This document shows, piece after piece, positions 15,539 through 24,633 of a stretch of 64,000 bases of DNA. Position numbers and translations under genes: made by a program. The notes under the pieces are model-generated. The model saw only the letters and a program-made list of their open reading frames with translations. It was not told where the DNA came from and did no database searches. The DNA is from JBLNCE01 sp050260415 (lineage in GTDB: Bacteria; Bacillota; UBA4882; JAAYXC01), in the NCBI GenBank assembly GCA_050260415.1, contig JBLNCE010000150.1, positions 9,537-73,536 on the forward strand, read 5' to 3'. Every line of letters starts with the position of its first letter. The first letter of the stretch is position 1.

Positions 15539-15904
15539 GTGTTGTGCGAGATCACCCTGCAAGACCTTCCCCTGCCGATCACGAGATGGCGGTGGCCCCT
15601 GGACGCCGAGCGATACATCGTGGACGTGCACCAGGCAATCATCAAGCAGAAGCAGGCGGCCGTTTTCCCGGCTCGGTTACGGGTCACCCCGGTTCTTTAC
15701 CTCCCCCGGCCGGCTCGGCTGGAGGACGCCCGACAGATAATCGCTGTCTTCCAGTCCTCCCTTGAGGGATACATCATCGCCGCGAACGATGCGGCCCATA
15801 TCGAGGAAGGAGGGCCAATCGTGGTTGAGCTTCGGCCAGGAGTCACCCCGCGCATGGATGCGATCGTTACTCCCATCGCCCCATTGCTAGGTGATCTCCC
15901 GTGA
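15539..15904 (+). CDS. Small phage protein, possibly a divergent RusA-like resolvase
   Basis: This 121-residue protein has LEDARQIIAVFQSSLEGYII followed by AANDAAHIEEGG and VELRPG. That order loosely resembles the D-N-x-x-K...DG-ND-DD...PG core of RusA resolvases, but the expected catalytic aspartates are mostly missing. A clearer RusA is encoded at 49626-50153. The start is uncertain: GTG 15539 has no close ribosome binding site and an upstream CTG is possible. The next gene overlaps the stop. Confidence 0.5.
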   Translation: MLCEITLQDLPLPITRWRWPLDAERYIVDVHQAIIKQKQAAVFPARLRVTPVLYLPRPARLEDARQIIAVFQSSLEGYIIAANDAAHIEEGGPIVVELRPGVTPRMDAIVTPIAPLLGDLP

Positions 15905-16350
15905 CACGGGACCGGGCGGCGCTCCTCGATGCCTACTGCCACACCCTGGCGCTGATTCGCCGGCTCAAGGCAAGGGCAGTGGAGGAGGACAAACCCATCC
16001 TGGCTGGCATGGAAGCCGACCTTGGATGGACCGTCGAATACCTGGCCGGCGGCTTCCCTCCCCCGGGCCGGTCCCGATCGCGGACCATCCCCGTTGACCC
16101 GCAGAAGGTTCTCGCGCGCATGAGGTACCCGGCCGCCCCCCCGCTGGCGTCACGCGAGCGGGCGCGGGCGCAAGTGGCAGCCGCTTTGGGGGTGCTTAGC
16201 CCGCAGGAACGAGAGGTGTTCCTGCTGGTGGCGGGGGAGGGGTTTTCCTTGGCGGAGGTTGCCGAGTTTCTCCGTGTCACCCGTTCGACCGCGCAAAGCT
16301 ACTATGACCGGGCACGGACCAAGCTGCGTTCCCGTGTGCGTTTGTGCTGA
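15901..16350 (+). CDS. Sigma-70 region 4-like regulator (late gene activator candidate)
   Basis: The C-terminal 60 residues of this 149-residue protein (LSPQEREVFLLVAGEGFSLA then EVAEFLRVTRSTAQSYYDRA) form a sigma-70 region 4 helix-turn-helix. The N-terminal half is helical with no region 2. Proteins like this (ArpU, Xpf/RinA-type) sit directly upstream of the terminase in Firmicutes phages and activate late transcription. That matches its place as the last early gene. The GTG start overlaps the previous stop. Confidence 0.75.
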   Translation: MTRDRAALLDAYCHTLALIRRLKARAVEEDKPILAGMEADLGWTVEYLAGGFPPPGRSRSRTIPVDPQKVLARMRYPAAPPLASRERARAQVAAALGVLSPQEREVFLLVAGEGFSLAEVAEFLRVTRSTAQSYYDRARTKLRSRVRLC

Positions 16351-16625
16351 CAATTTGAATCATGCCATACAACCGTTGACATATGGATGAGAGGATCTTT
16401 TTTATGAAGGGGTGACCCTTACTGTTTTTGTGATGGCGGCGGAGGCCTGGATGCGGCAAGGGATACCGCCCAAAGATGATGGGGCGGAGTGGGAGGAAGG
16501 CAGCGCCGCGGCTGCAGAACGTGGCCAACAGCGGTCCAGGTCCTGAGTCCATGCGTGAGTATTGGCCGCCATCCGCGAATCATGGCCAGGCGAAGTCCTG
16601 GCCTTTCGATAGGCGAGTGAGATGC
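16351..16625 (+). promoter_or_regulatory. Gap before terminase: probable late promoter region
   Basis: This 275-base gap lies between the late-regulator gene and the terminase small subunit. A TTGACA at 16376-16381 is followed by an AT-rich run with TTATGA at 16402-16407. The 20-base spacing is too long for a normal promoter, so it may need an activator. A 37-codon frame (16433-16546) also lies here; its only candidate ribosome binding site is 15 or more bases away. No tRNA is visible. Confidence 0.35.
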
Positions 16626-17216
16626 ATGGCAAAGAGAAAGCGCCGCAAGGTTCGAGAGAAGACTCCGCCGCCGCCCCCGCCAAAGCCCTGGGAACAGCAA
16701 CAAGGGGAGACGGCGAAGGCGTTTGCGGCATTCTCCGCTTACCGGGATATGGGGGCCGAACGCAGTCTTTCAAAGGTCTCTCATGTGTTATCCAAATCCA
16801 AGCCCCTTCTTCAGCGTTGGTCGAGCACCTATAGCTGGGTGGAAAGGGTTGAAGCATGGGACCGATTCACCGCGCGCCAGGAACAGGAGGCAGCGCTCAA
16901 GGCTCGCCTGGACATGTCGGCGCGGCACGCAAAAGCGGCCATGGTATTGATGCAGAAAGCGTTGCAGAAATTGGCCAAGATGAAGCCCGAAGAACTGGAA
17001 CCGGGCGATGTGGCGCGGTTCATCGATACTGCGGTCAAGATCGAACGAGTGGCACGCGGAGAGCCGGCCGACATCATTCGAACGGAGGATGGCGGCGAGC
17101 GGACGGTGACCGACGATGAACGGAACGAGCTCGCCAAGAAGGTCCTCGGTGACAAGAGAGCCCGGCGATTACTCAGAGACCTATATCGATCAACTAGAGA
17201 CGCTATGGAGAGCTGA
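16626..17216 (+). CDS. terS: Terminase small subunit
   Basis: This 196-residue protein has a basic, Pro-rich N-terminus (KRKRRKVREK, then a proline run). Helices with GAERSLSKVSHVLSKSKPLL and YSWVERVEAWDRF follow, a pattern common in small terminase subunits of Firmicutes phages. The C-terminal part is helical. It precedes the large subunit with an overlap. The ATG at 16626 has only a weak GGCGAGTGAGA before it; an in-frame ATG at 16551 is possible. It should recognise pac or cos DNA. Confidence 0.75.
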   Translation: MAKRKRRKVREKTPPPPPPKPWEQQQGETAKAFAAFSAYRDMGAERSLSKVSHVLSKSKPLLQRWSSTYSWVERVEAWDRFTARQEQEAALKARLDMSARHAKAAMVLMQKALQKLAKMKPEELEPGDVARFIDTAVKIERVARGEPADIIRTEDGGERTVTDDERNELAKKVLGDKRARRLLRDLYRSTRDAMES

Positions 17217-18627
17217 CGCCCGGGATAGCTTGGTCTTCTTTTGTGAGTACACCTCTAATGGCACCTGGCAGCCGGCGCCGCACCTGGAGATCCTTTGCGA
17301 TCACCTGGAGGCGGTGGAACGCGGGGAGATCCGCCGGCTGATCGTCGATATGCCGCCTCAACATGGGAAATCCGAGGTGGCTGACCGCAAGTTCCCCGCG
17401 TGGTATCTGGGCAGACACCCGATGCGCCGTATCATGTTGACCGCGTATGGCGACGATCTGGCTTATGACTTCTCGCGCGCATCACGTGCATGCTTTGAGG
17501 AGTGGGCGCCGGAACTCTGGGGGCTGCGCCTGTCCGGAAGGAGTTTCGCGGTCGGGCGCTGGGATATCCTCAAGTGGAACGGCGGTATCACCGCGGGCGG
17601 CATTGGTGGCCGGTTGACCGGCCGCGGTGCCTGGTTGGCCATCGTCGACGACCCGATCAAGAACTGGGAGGAGGCCAACAGCCCCACCTACCGCGAGCGT
17701 GTCTGGAACTGGTATCAGACCGTCCTACGGCCGCGCGTTCATCCCTTGGGCGCCATCGTGGTCATCATGACCAGGTGGCACGAGGATGATTTGGTCGGCC
17801 GGCTGCTCAAACAGCAGGAACTGGGCGGCGAAAAGTGGACGGTCTTGAAACTCCCCGCCCTGGCCGAGGAGGGGGATCCCCTCGGGCGGGTCCCGGGCGA
17901 GCCGCTTTGGCCGGAACGGGGATATACCCGGGAATGGTACGAAGAGACCAAGCGCGGCATGGCACCATTGCAGTGGGCGGCCATGTATCAGCAACGCCCA
18001 AGTGCGGCGGAAGGTAATCTGTTCAAGCGGTCCTACCTGCGGTATTTCACCCGAAAGGGTGATTTTTATTATCTGGCTAGGCCGGAGGGAGTCGAGAAGG
18101 TCCTGGCCAGGCGGTGCTGGATCTTCCAAACCTGCGACCCGGCGGCCTCTACTGATGGCTCGGCGGATCACTTCGTCTTGGCCACATGGGCTGTGACGCC
18201 GAAACGCAGTCTGTTGCTCCTCGACGTGGTACGCGAACGCTTGGAGGAACCGGATCAGCCGATCCTCTTCACTAACGCGCAGAAGCGATGGCATCCCGCC
18301 CTGCAAGGCGTGGAGAAAAACGGGCTTGGCATCGCGCTGTACCAGCAATTGAAACGCCTGGGCCTGCCAATAGTCAGGCTAAAGGCGGATAAGGACAAGT
18401 ACACCCGGGCGCTCCCGGCGGCGGCCAGGTTCTCCGCGGGCGAAGTGTTTCTCCTCGAAGGGGCACCGTGGCTTGGAGATTATGAAGACGAACTCCTCAG
18501 GTTCCGCCAGAACGCGGAACAGGACGATCAAGTTGATGTTACCAGTTACGCGGCCATCGTGCTCGTGCAGTACAGCGACAAGTACGGAGGATCCGCCGGC
18601 GGGGAAGCCAGTGCGAAGATCATCTGA
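17149..18627 (+). CDS. terL: Terminase large subunit
   Basis: This 492-residue protein has a Walker A-like motif DMPPQHGKSE, a Walker B LAIVDDPIKN, a coupling segment VVIMTRWHEDD and a C-terminal RNase H-type nuclease beginning FQTCDPAAST. This is the ATPase-nuclease motor that fills the head. GTG 17149 follows AAGAAGG by six bases; ATG 17116 would add 11 residues. Both starts lie inside the small subunit gene. Confidence 0.92.
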   Translation: MTREPGDYSETYIDQLETLWRADARDSLVFFCEYTSNGTWQPAPHLEILCDHLEAVERGEIRRLIVDMPPQHGKSEVADRKFPAWYLGRHPMRRIMLTAYGDDLAYDFSRASRACFEEWAPELWGLRLSGRSFAVGRWDILKWNGGITAGGIGGRLTGRGAWLAIVDDPIKNWEEANSPTYRERVWNWYQTVLRPRVHPLGAIVVIMTRWHEDDLVGRLLKQQELGGEKWTVLKLPALAEEGDPLGRVPGEPLWPERGYTREWYEETKRGMAPLQWAAMYQQRPSAAEGNLFKRSYLRYFTRKGDFYYLARPEGVEKVLARRCWIFQTCDPAASTDGSADHFVLATWAVTPKRSLLLLDVVRERLEEPDQPILFTNAQKRWHPALQGVEKNGLGIALYQQLKRLGLPIVRLKADKDKYTRALPAAARFSAGEVFLLEGAPWLGDYEDELLRFRQNAEQDDQVDVTSYAAIVLVQYSDKYGGSAGGEASAKII

Positions 18628-18641
18628 CGGAGGTGCCCTTC

Positions 18642-20183
18642 ATGGCAGATCAGGCGGTTGTCAAGGCTCGGGTCATCTCCGCGCCGGTGGCCAGCAATAA
18701 GATGGCCGAGGATCCCTTTGCCCAAATGTACGGGGATGGCGGTGTGCTCGAACCGCTCTACGATCAGCAAATTCTCTCCCAGTTGCCCGAGTACAGCGAC
18801 ATTCTGCCGCAGTGCATTGGGGCCATGGAGACCAACGTCGATGCTTTCGGATTCATGTTCGATGAGCAGCCTTGGGTAAAGAAGGACAAGGACGGTAAAC
18901 TGCCGCCGGAGGCCGAGGCCGAGAAACAGCGCCTGAATGATTGGTTCGAGTACTGCAACCCCGAGCTATCGTTCACGGCTATCCGGCGCCGCACTCGGCG
19001 AGACTTGGAGTCAACCGGGAATGCCTACTGGGAGCTGCTGCGCAACGGCGTAGGGGAGCTCGCCGGCATCGAGCATATCGAGGCTTACACCATGCGCCTG
19101 ACCAAGCTTGATTTGGAACCGATCGAAGTCACGCTTCCGGTCGTGCGTAATGGTAAGATCGAGGAGATTCGATACCTGCGCCGGTTCCGCCGGTTCGTCC
19201 AGATCCGCGACAACAGGAAGGTGTACTTCAAGGAATTCGGCGATCCGCGGCCAATCGACGCCAAGACTGGGCGCGTTCTGAACGAGCAGGAAGCCAAGGC
19301 CGAAGGCGTACTCCTGGCCACCGAGGTCCTGCACTTCACGCTCTATTCCTCGGCGTCTCCTTACGGAGTGCCGCGGTGGATCGGCTGCCTGCCGGCGGTC
19401 ATGGGGAACCGCAAGGCCGACGAGCTGAACGGCGGCGCCTTGGACAATGCGAATGTGCCGCCAATCGCGATCCTTGTGAACAACGGCCGCCTGGCGAAGG
19501 GTGCCACCACGACAATCAAGCGATTCCTCCAGGAGGGGAAGGGCATCGGCATGTTCACCAAGGCGCTCCTCCTGGAAGTCGATGCGCCGATCGGCGAGCA
19601 GCAGAACGCCAACGTTAAGATCGAGAAGCTCACCGATGCCCAGACCCGGGACGCCATGTTCGTCAAGTACGCCGACGCTAACCGAAAGAAGACTCGTTCG
19701 GCGTTCCGGCTCCCTCCCCTCTACACCGGGGAGACGGATGACTACACCCGGGCCACGGCCGACGCCTCGAAAGAGGTTGCCGACGAGCAGGTCTTCGGGC
19801 CGGAGCGTGACGAGTTCGACTTCATCATCAACCGCCGGCTTATGCCCGTCCTGGGCGCGCGGTTCTGGCGGTTCAAGAGCCTGTCGGCCACGGTGGACAA
19901 TGCGGCGGCCATGACTGAAATGCTCAAGGTCTTCATCGAAGCCGGCTTCACGGTTCGTGAGGCGCGCGCGTATATGGAGGAGATCTTAAACAAGCCTCTG
20001 ACCGACCCGGAGAACGCTGACTGGCTTGACTTGCCCGTGTTCGCGGCCAAGAGCGGGCCGGCGCCCGAGCCGGTGACCCCTGAAGAAGAGCAGGCCGCCG
20101 AGGATAGGCGCGTGGAGAAACTGACCAGGCTTTTGACCCGGGTCCGCAAGCAGATGGAGGAGGAGACGCTTGGCCTCTCTTGA
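18642..20183 (+). CDS. Phage portal protein
   Basis: This 513-residue protein matches PBSX-type portals. PQCIGAMETNVDAFGF lies near the N-terminus, then ESTGNAYWELLRNGVGELAG, LHFTLYSSASPYGVPRW in mid protein, RSAFRLPPLYTGET, and a C-terminal helical tail. It forms the dodecameric head vertex channel. ATG 18642 follows GGAGGTG by six bases. The gene overlaps the MuF-like gene by 14 bases, as is usual for portal-MuF pairs. Confidence 0.92.
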   Translation: MADQAVVKARVISAPVASNKMAEDPFAQMYGDGGVLEPLYDQQILSQLPEYSDILPQCIGAMETNVDAFGFMFDEQPWVKKDKDGKLPPEAEAEKQRLNDWFEYCNPELSFTAIRRRTRRDLESTGNAYWELLRNGVGELAGIEHIEAYTMRLTKLDLEPIEVTLPVVRNGKIEEIRYLRRFRRFVQIRDNRKVYFKEFGDPRPIDAKTGRVLNEQEAKAEGVLLATEVLHFTLYSSASPYGVPRWIGCLPAVMGNRKADELNGGALDNANVPPIAILVNNGRLAKGATTTIKRFLQEGKGIGMFTKALLLEVDAPIGEQQNANVKIEKLTDAQTRDAMFVKYADANRKKTRSAFRLPPLYTGETDDYTRATADASKEVADEQVFGPERDEFDFIINRRLMPVLGARFWRFKSLSATVDNAAAMTEMLKVFIEAGFTVREARAYMEEILNKPLTDPENADWLDLPVFAAKSGPAPEPVTPEEEQAAEDRRVEKLTRLLTRVRKQMEEETLGLS

Positions 20184-23100
20184 GCATATCGCGGCGTGCC
20201 TTCTGATCCCGGTCAGCAAGGACACCCGGGCAGACCTGATCGGCAAGCTGGACCTGGCCGGGATATTGGATACCATCGGCAAGGTCGAGAGCAGCCTGGG
20301 CGTTCTCTATCTGCACTCGTGGGACACGGCCATGCAGGCTGCCATCGCCGCGGCCAGCGCGGTCTTCAACGCCGGCAAGGGGCCAATCGGGGAGAAGGAC
20401 ATCGCGGCCGCCCTGGATGCCATGGCGGAGGAACTCGGGCCGGGCATGCAGGAGCTGACGGCGGAGCAGGCAGGCAAGCTCTTGTCAGCCAGTTACCTCC
20501 TCGGCCGGCACCTAGCCGCGAAGTTCGCCGAGTTCACGCCCAAGCTCCAGCAGATCGACGAACTGGCGCAAGCGTGGCTCAAGGCTGACAACTTCTATTG
20601 GGTCGGGAATTACTACTCGGCCCAGCTCGGGCAGACCATCTCGGATGCCGTCAGACACCTGGCGATCGAACAAGGCCTCGGCCGCGATGACGTTGGTAGG
20701 GCGCTCAAGGCGACCTTCGGCAGCCAGTTCAAGGACCAGACCGGTACCTACTGGCGAGGCCTGGCCGGAACCGCGGCGGAACGCGCCCGGTCGTTCGGCG
20801 GGGTTCAGTCGCTCGTCGAAGCCGAGGTCGATGAGTACGAGATCCTCCCCGTGGGCGATGAGCGCACCTGCGACAAGTGCATGGAGCTCGCCAAGCACAC
20901 CTTCCGAACCGAGCACGCTGTAGCCCTGCGGGATGCGGTCATGGCCGCGGACAATCCCGAGGCGATAAAGGCTTTACACCCATGGCTTTCCATGGAGGAG
21001 GTCCAGGGCGCCAGCACAGAGGAACTGGTGGGGTTGGGCCAGGCCCTCCCCCCTTACCACTTCTGGTGCCGTTGCACATACGTGGTCACCTCGTTCAGTG
21101 AGACGGTGGCCAAAGCCGTCCCGCTTGAACTGAAGGTCGAACAGCCGGCGCCGGCGCAGGAGACGTTGCCCGGCGATCTGGGCAATCTGGAGTTCCTGGG
21201 CAGTGGGGCCCACCTGGGCGGCGCGGGTGAGAAGTACATCTACCGCGATCCAGCCACTGGCCAGGCGTATCTGTTCAAGCCGGCGGTAAGCAAGAGCGGC
21301 TCGCCTGAGCCATTCCGGGCCTACGTACAGCAGGGCGCCTCGGACGTGGCTAAGCGGATCTATGGCCCTGGTGACTTCATCGAGATCAAGGTCGTCACCG
21401 ATCCGAATGGCCGCCTGGGGACGTTGCAGCAACTCCTGCCGGACGTCGCCGGCGACCTGAAGAAGATCCAATGGCAATCGCTGACCCCGGAGCAACTGAA
21501 GCGCGTCCAGCGGGAGCACGTCCTCGATTGGGCGATCGGCAACTTCGATAGCCACCCGGGGAACTTCATCGCTGCTGGCGGCCAGATCTATGGCATTGAC
21601 AAAGAGCAGGCTTTTCGGTACCTAGCACAGGGCGACTCCTGGAAGATGTCTCTGACCTACCACCCGAACGCCAAGTATGGGGAGGTCGAGCCCCTCTACA
21701 ATACGATCTACCGGGCTTTCGCCAAAAACGAGGTTGACCTCGATCTGCAGACGGTCCTCCCGGCTCTGCAACGGCTTGAAGCGATCCCGGACATCGAGTA
21801 TCGAGCCATCTGGCGGCCATACGCGGAGGTCCTGAAGGGCAAGGGGCAGGCTGCAGAGGACCTGCTGGACCTGATCGTCAAGCGGAAACACGAGGTACGG
21901 GAGCAGTTCAAGGCATTTTACACCGACCTCCTGAAGGCGCGGTATGGCGGCGGTGGCAAGGCGTTCAAGGTCAAGTTCCTGTTCGCCGACGAGACAACCG
22001 GCTCAGGCCTCGAGGAGTTGCCCTTGGCCGCCCGCGTGCTGACCAAGGCGGAATTGCAGGCCATGGACCTTAAGAGCCTAAAGCAGTTGGCCAAGGCCCA
22101 GAAGATCAAGTACGGCTCCCAGATGAATAAGGCCGAACTCGTCGAGGCCCTGGCCGATCCGGATAACGCGGCGGCCGTGAGCGTGAAGGCCAAGGAGAGG
22201 CTCCGCGCGACGCTGGAGGCGAAGCTCGCCAGGCAGGCGCCAAAAGTCATTCCGATGCCCACCCCATTGGGGACGGACCCCTTCGATGACCTGGCTGCGA
22301 TTCCCGCCCGCCGGCATGGCGTGGCCGTGCGACGCGACAAAAAGATCGTCGAGGGGCAACAGGTCAATATCTGCCGGATCAACGCCGCGGGGCGTGAGGG
22401 TTGGCGGCTGAATTGCAAGATCACAAAGCCGCATCATGCTCAGATCGAGGCGGCCATGCGCCAGGCCGGAGCGAGGGAGACATACCTACGCCGGCCAATG
22501 GGCAACTGGACGAAGGGCGTCCTGGAATTCGACGACGTAGGCGGCAACGTCGTCAAGGCGTTGCAGATGACCACCCAGGCCCACGGTGCCACGGTCGAGA
22601 TCCGTTTCGTGCCCGATGGGATCGATAAGATTCACGCCATGGATGGGTATTTCGAGGCGCGGGTCTTCGGCGCCCAGGGGCAGGCGGCGGCCACCGCCTT
22701 GAGAGAGTCGTTAGATAAACTCGGCCTGGCCGACCTGGCGGGAGTGCCCGGTCCGGAAGACGAGCAGATTATGCGCTTGTCCCGACTCCTTTGGCAACAC
22801 GCTCCGGCGGTTGAAGCCAAGATGCCGCTGCAGGGCCGCACTGTGGATGCTCTGGAGCAGGCTTTACGCGGCGTGGGCGTTGACCCCGCTCGGGCCGCCC
22901 GCTTGGTAGAGAAAGAGGTTGTGCCGGGCTATGTCACGTATACTGATATTGAGGTCGCAAATGAATGCCGGCAAGCCGGGGCAATTTATGCCTGGTGCGG
23001 GGTCGAGGACCTCGATGACGTGGTAAAAATTGTATCCCCCGGTGGAACGGGTTTGGCCTCGACCAGGCTCCGATGGTTCGACTGCCTATCCGGGAAGGGA

Positions 23101-23535
23101 GCGAGCGAATCATCGGACATGAAATGCGGCGGCGCGGATAGCGCGTTCCTCCGTCTGGCTGTTCAATCTGTACAGGGGAAGGCGTCTTATAGTTCGTCGT
23201 TTGGGAATGGTGACTATCAGCTCATCTTCGATTTGAACGTTCTGGAACGAACAGACTGGTATTTCTACAGCAAAGACAGTTTCGGCACGACCGCTCCGAG
23301 TTCGATGGCGCGGCGATTATCGCCCAAGGAATCGGTCACATATCTGAACAACAATTACCGCGGCGATAATGAGGTGATGATGCGTCGCGGGGTAGGGCTG
23401 CAATATCTGACCGCGATCCATACCGATTCCGACTACAAACGGTTGAGCTTAATCAACAAGCTCAAGCAGCACGGGATACATGAAATCAATCGGGTACCGG
23501 TGGAGAAGTTCGTCGTCGTACAAAGCCTTATATAG
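20170..23535 (+). CDS. Giant MuF-type head protein fused to kinase-like and putative ADP-ribosyltransferase-like domains
   Basis: This 1121-residue protein starts at TTG 20170. Residues 1-305 are a MuF/head morphogenesis domain ending in the Cys motif VGDERTCDKCMEL (228-240) and PPYHFWCRCTYV (294-305). Residues about 335-590 resemble a PI3/4-kinase or HipA-type kinase: a Lys in AYLFKPAV (370), the catalytic-like DWAIGNFDSHPGNF (453-466) and a metal-binding-like YGIDKEQAF. Residues about 630-665 look like a SAP-type motif. Residues 905-1121 end in SYSSSFG and GDNEVMMRRGVGLQYL, reminiscent of the S-T-S and E of ADP-ribosyltransferases. MuF proteins fused to C-terminal toxins are known in temperate phages of Firmicutes. 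The toxin assignment here is tentative. Confidence 0.75.
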   Translation: MASLEHIAACLLIPVSKDTRADLIGKLDLAGILDTIGKVESSLGVLYLHSWDTAMQAAIAAASAVFNAGKGPIGEKDIAAALDAMAEELGPGMQELTAEQAGKLLSASYLLGRHLAAKFAEFTPKLQQIDELAQAWLKADNFYWVGNYYSAQLGQTISDAVRHLAIEQGLGRDDVGRALKATFGSQFKDQTGTYWRGLAGTAAERARSFGGVQSLVEAEVDEYEILPVGDERTCDKCMELAKHTFRTEHAVALRDAVMAADNPEAIKALHPWLSMEEVQGASTEELVGLGQALPPYHFWCRCTYVVTSFSETVAKAVPLELKVEQPAPAQETLPGDLGNLEFLGSGAHLGGAGEKYIYRDPATGQAYLFKPAVSKSGSPEPFRAYVQQGASDVAKRIYGPGDFIEIKVVTDPNGRLGTLQQLLPDVAGDLKKIQWQSLTPEQLKRVQREHVLDWAIGNFDSHPGNFIAAGGQIYGIDKEQAFRYLAQGDSWKMSLTYHPNAKYGEVEPLYNTIYRAFAKNEVDLDLQTVLPALQRLEAIPDIEYRAIWRPYAEVLKGKGQAAEDLLDLIVKRKHEVREQFKAFYTDLLKARYGGGGKAFKVKFLFADETTGSGLEELPLAARVLTKAELQAMDLKSLKQLAKAQKIKYGSQMNKAELVEALADPDNAAAVSVKAKERLRATLEAKLARQAPKVIPMPTPLGTDPFDDLAAIPARRHGVAVRRDKKIVEGQQVNICRINAAGREGWRLNCKITKPHHAQIEAAMRQAGARETYLRRPMGNWTKGVLEFDDVGGNVVKALQMTTQAHGATVEIRFVPDGIDKIHAMDGYFEARVFGAQGQAAATALRESLDKLGLADLAGVPGPEDEQIMRLSRLLWQHAPAVEAKMPLQGRTVDALEQALRGVGVDPARAARLVEKEVVPGYVTYTDIEVANECRQAGAIYAWCGVEDLDDVVKIVSPGGTGLASTRLRWFDCLSGKGASESSDMKCGGADSAFLRLAVQSVQGKASYSSSFGNGDYQLIFDLNVLERTDWYFYSKDSFGTTAPSSMARRLSPKESVTYLNNNYRGDNEVMMRRGVGLQYLTAIHTDSDYKRLSLINKLKQHGIHEINRVPVEKFVVVQSLI

Positions 23536-23546
23536 GGAGAAGCAAG

Positions 23547-23921
23547 ATGATCGACAAAAGAGTCCTGTATACTATTGACGGTCCTTGGTTTCATCAGAAC
23601 GGCGGTCACGCCTTGGCCAACTTCGTCGAGATCAGAGATGGCAATACTCTTTGTTTCGTCGATCCGGGCTCGGGCCGCGGCCACATGTTCCCCGGGAAAC
23701 TGTTGCGGGAGACAAAGGACGGCTTTGACTGGCATTGGCTGGTGCCGCCTTTCGGACCGCTTGAGGCGGAAGATCGGGGGACGGTTGCAGCCCGCGTGGT
23801 CACCCTGGCGCGGTACTATGACGAGCTCGTCCCCGCAGGGGTCGTGCGAAACCCCATCGAACCACGGCCGCAATCAGATCAGGAATTCTGGGAGTTGTAC
23901 CGGAGGATGGCCAAGGGATAA
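23547..23921 (+). CDS. Unknown protein directly after the MuF-fusion gene (possible immunity partner)
   Basis: This 124-residue protein starts at ATG 23547 behind GGGAGA, 11 bases after the MuF-fusion gene. It has aromatic-rich strands (GPWFHQNGGHALANFVEI, FDWHWLVPPFGP) and a helical C-terminus (QEFWELYRRMAKG). No family is recognised. Small genes directly behind polymorphic toxins often encode immunity proteins; this is only a positional hypothesis. A hairpin terminator follows. Confidence 0.55.
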   Translation: MIDKRVLYTIDGPWFHQNGGHALANFVEIRDGNTLCFVDPGSGRGHMFPGKLLRETKDGFDWHWLVPPFGPLEAEDRGTVAARVVTLARYYDELVPAGVVRNPIEPRPQSDQEFWELYRRMAKG

Positions 23922-23960
23922 AATATTCCAGGAAATATTCCAGGGGATCCTGGCATACAC

Positions 23961-23986
23961 GCCCGGGCGAAGAGCACCGGGCTTTT
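23961..23986 (+). terminator. Hairpin terminator within the head operon
   Basis: GCCCGG (23961-23966) and CCGGGC (23977-23982) pair around a 10-base loop and are followed by TTTT. Two ATATTCCAGG direct repeats lie just upstream (23932-23943). It may only partly stop transcription, since head genes continue downstream. A very similar hairpin is at 42141-42167. Confidence 0.5.
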
Positions 23987-24007
23987 CCATGCCTGCGAGG
24001 TGGGACT

Positions 24008-24616
24008 ATGGAGGTTTGCCTCGGAATCGAGCCGGTCATGCAACCCCGTCCTTCTCGAAATTCTGGCGGGGATTGCTTTGCTTGCGCCATGACGGCCGCG
24101 CTCAGGTATCTATACCCTGATGTCGAGACGACTTTTGATCGAGCGTTCGAACTGTTCCGCGAGAAATATTACCAGAGTGAAAAGACATGCATCGCGAATG
24201 ATTGGGTCGGCCTGCAACATGCGCTCGACAAGGCCTGCGACGAGTTTGGGTCCCTTGAAGTCGAAATCGACATCGTCGATCCCCGCTTCAACCTAAAGCA
24301 CTTCGGCTATGGTTGGCTGCTTGCCTTGGAGAGTGACCGCTATGTTCTAAGGTTGGAGGGATGGCTCCGGGGCGGATGGGTGGCCTTCACCCAGATCTCC
24401 TTCTCCGGTGGCGGACCGCTGGCCGTAATTGACCACTTCGTACTGATCGACGGGGTCAGGAAGCTTTGGGAGCCGATGGAATCAGGGGGGAGCTCCTTGA
24501 ACGAGTACGTCCACGTGGTCTGCTCGGTCAAGGGGGCATATTGGATTCGCGCTTTGGACTTCCTGCGCAATCACGGCGGCGCGGCGCTCATGCTTTGCCG
24601 GCGCGAACAATATTGA
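24008..24616 (+). CDS. Putative papain-like cysteine peptidase-fold protein
   Basis: This 202-residue protein starts after GAGGTGGG. The segment SGGDCFACAMTAALRYLYP (Cys 23 at the start of a helix) and a later VIDHFVLIDGVRKLWEPM (His 143, Asp 148) resemble the Cys and His/Asp sites of papain-like peptidases such as C39-type enzymes. It could also be a structural protein or a partner of the MuF-fusion protein. The assignment rests on these motifs only. Confidence 0.5.
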   Translation: MEVCLGIEPVMQPRPSRNSGGDCFACAMTAALRYLYPDVETTFDRAFELFREKYYQSEKTCIANDWVGLQHALDKACDEFGSLEVEIDIVDPRFNLKHFGYGWLLALESDRYVLRLEGWLRGGWVAFTQISFSGGGPLAVIDHFVLIDGVRKLWEPMESGGSSLNEYVHVVCSVKGAYWIRALDFLRNHGGAALMLCRREQY

Positions 24617-24633
24617 CCGAAGAGGGAGGTGGT

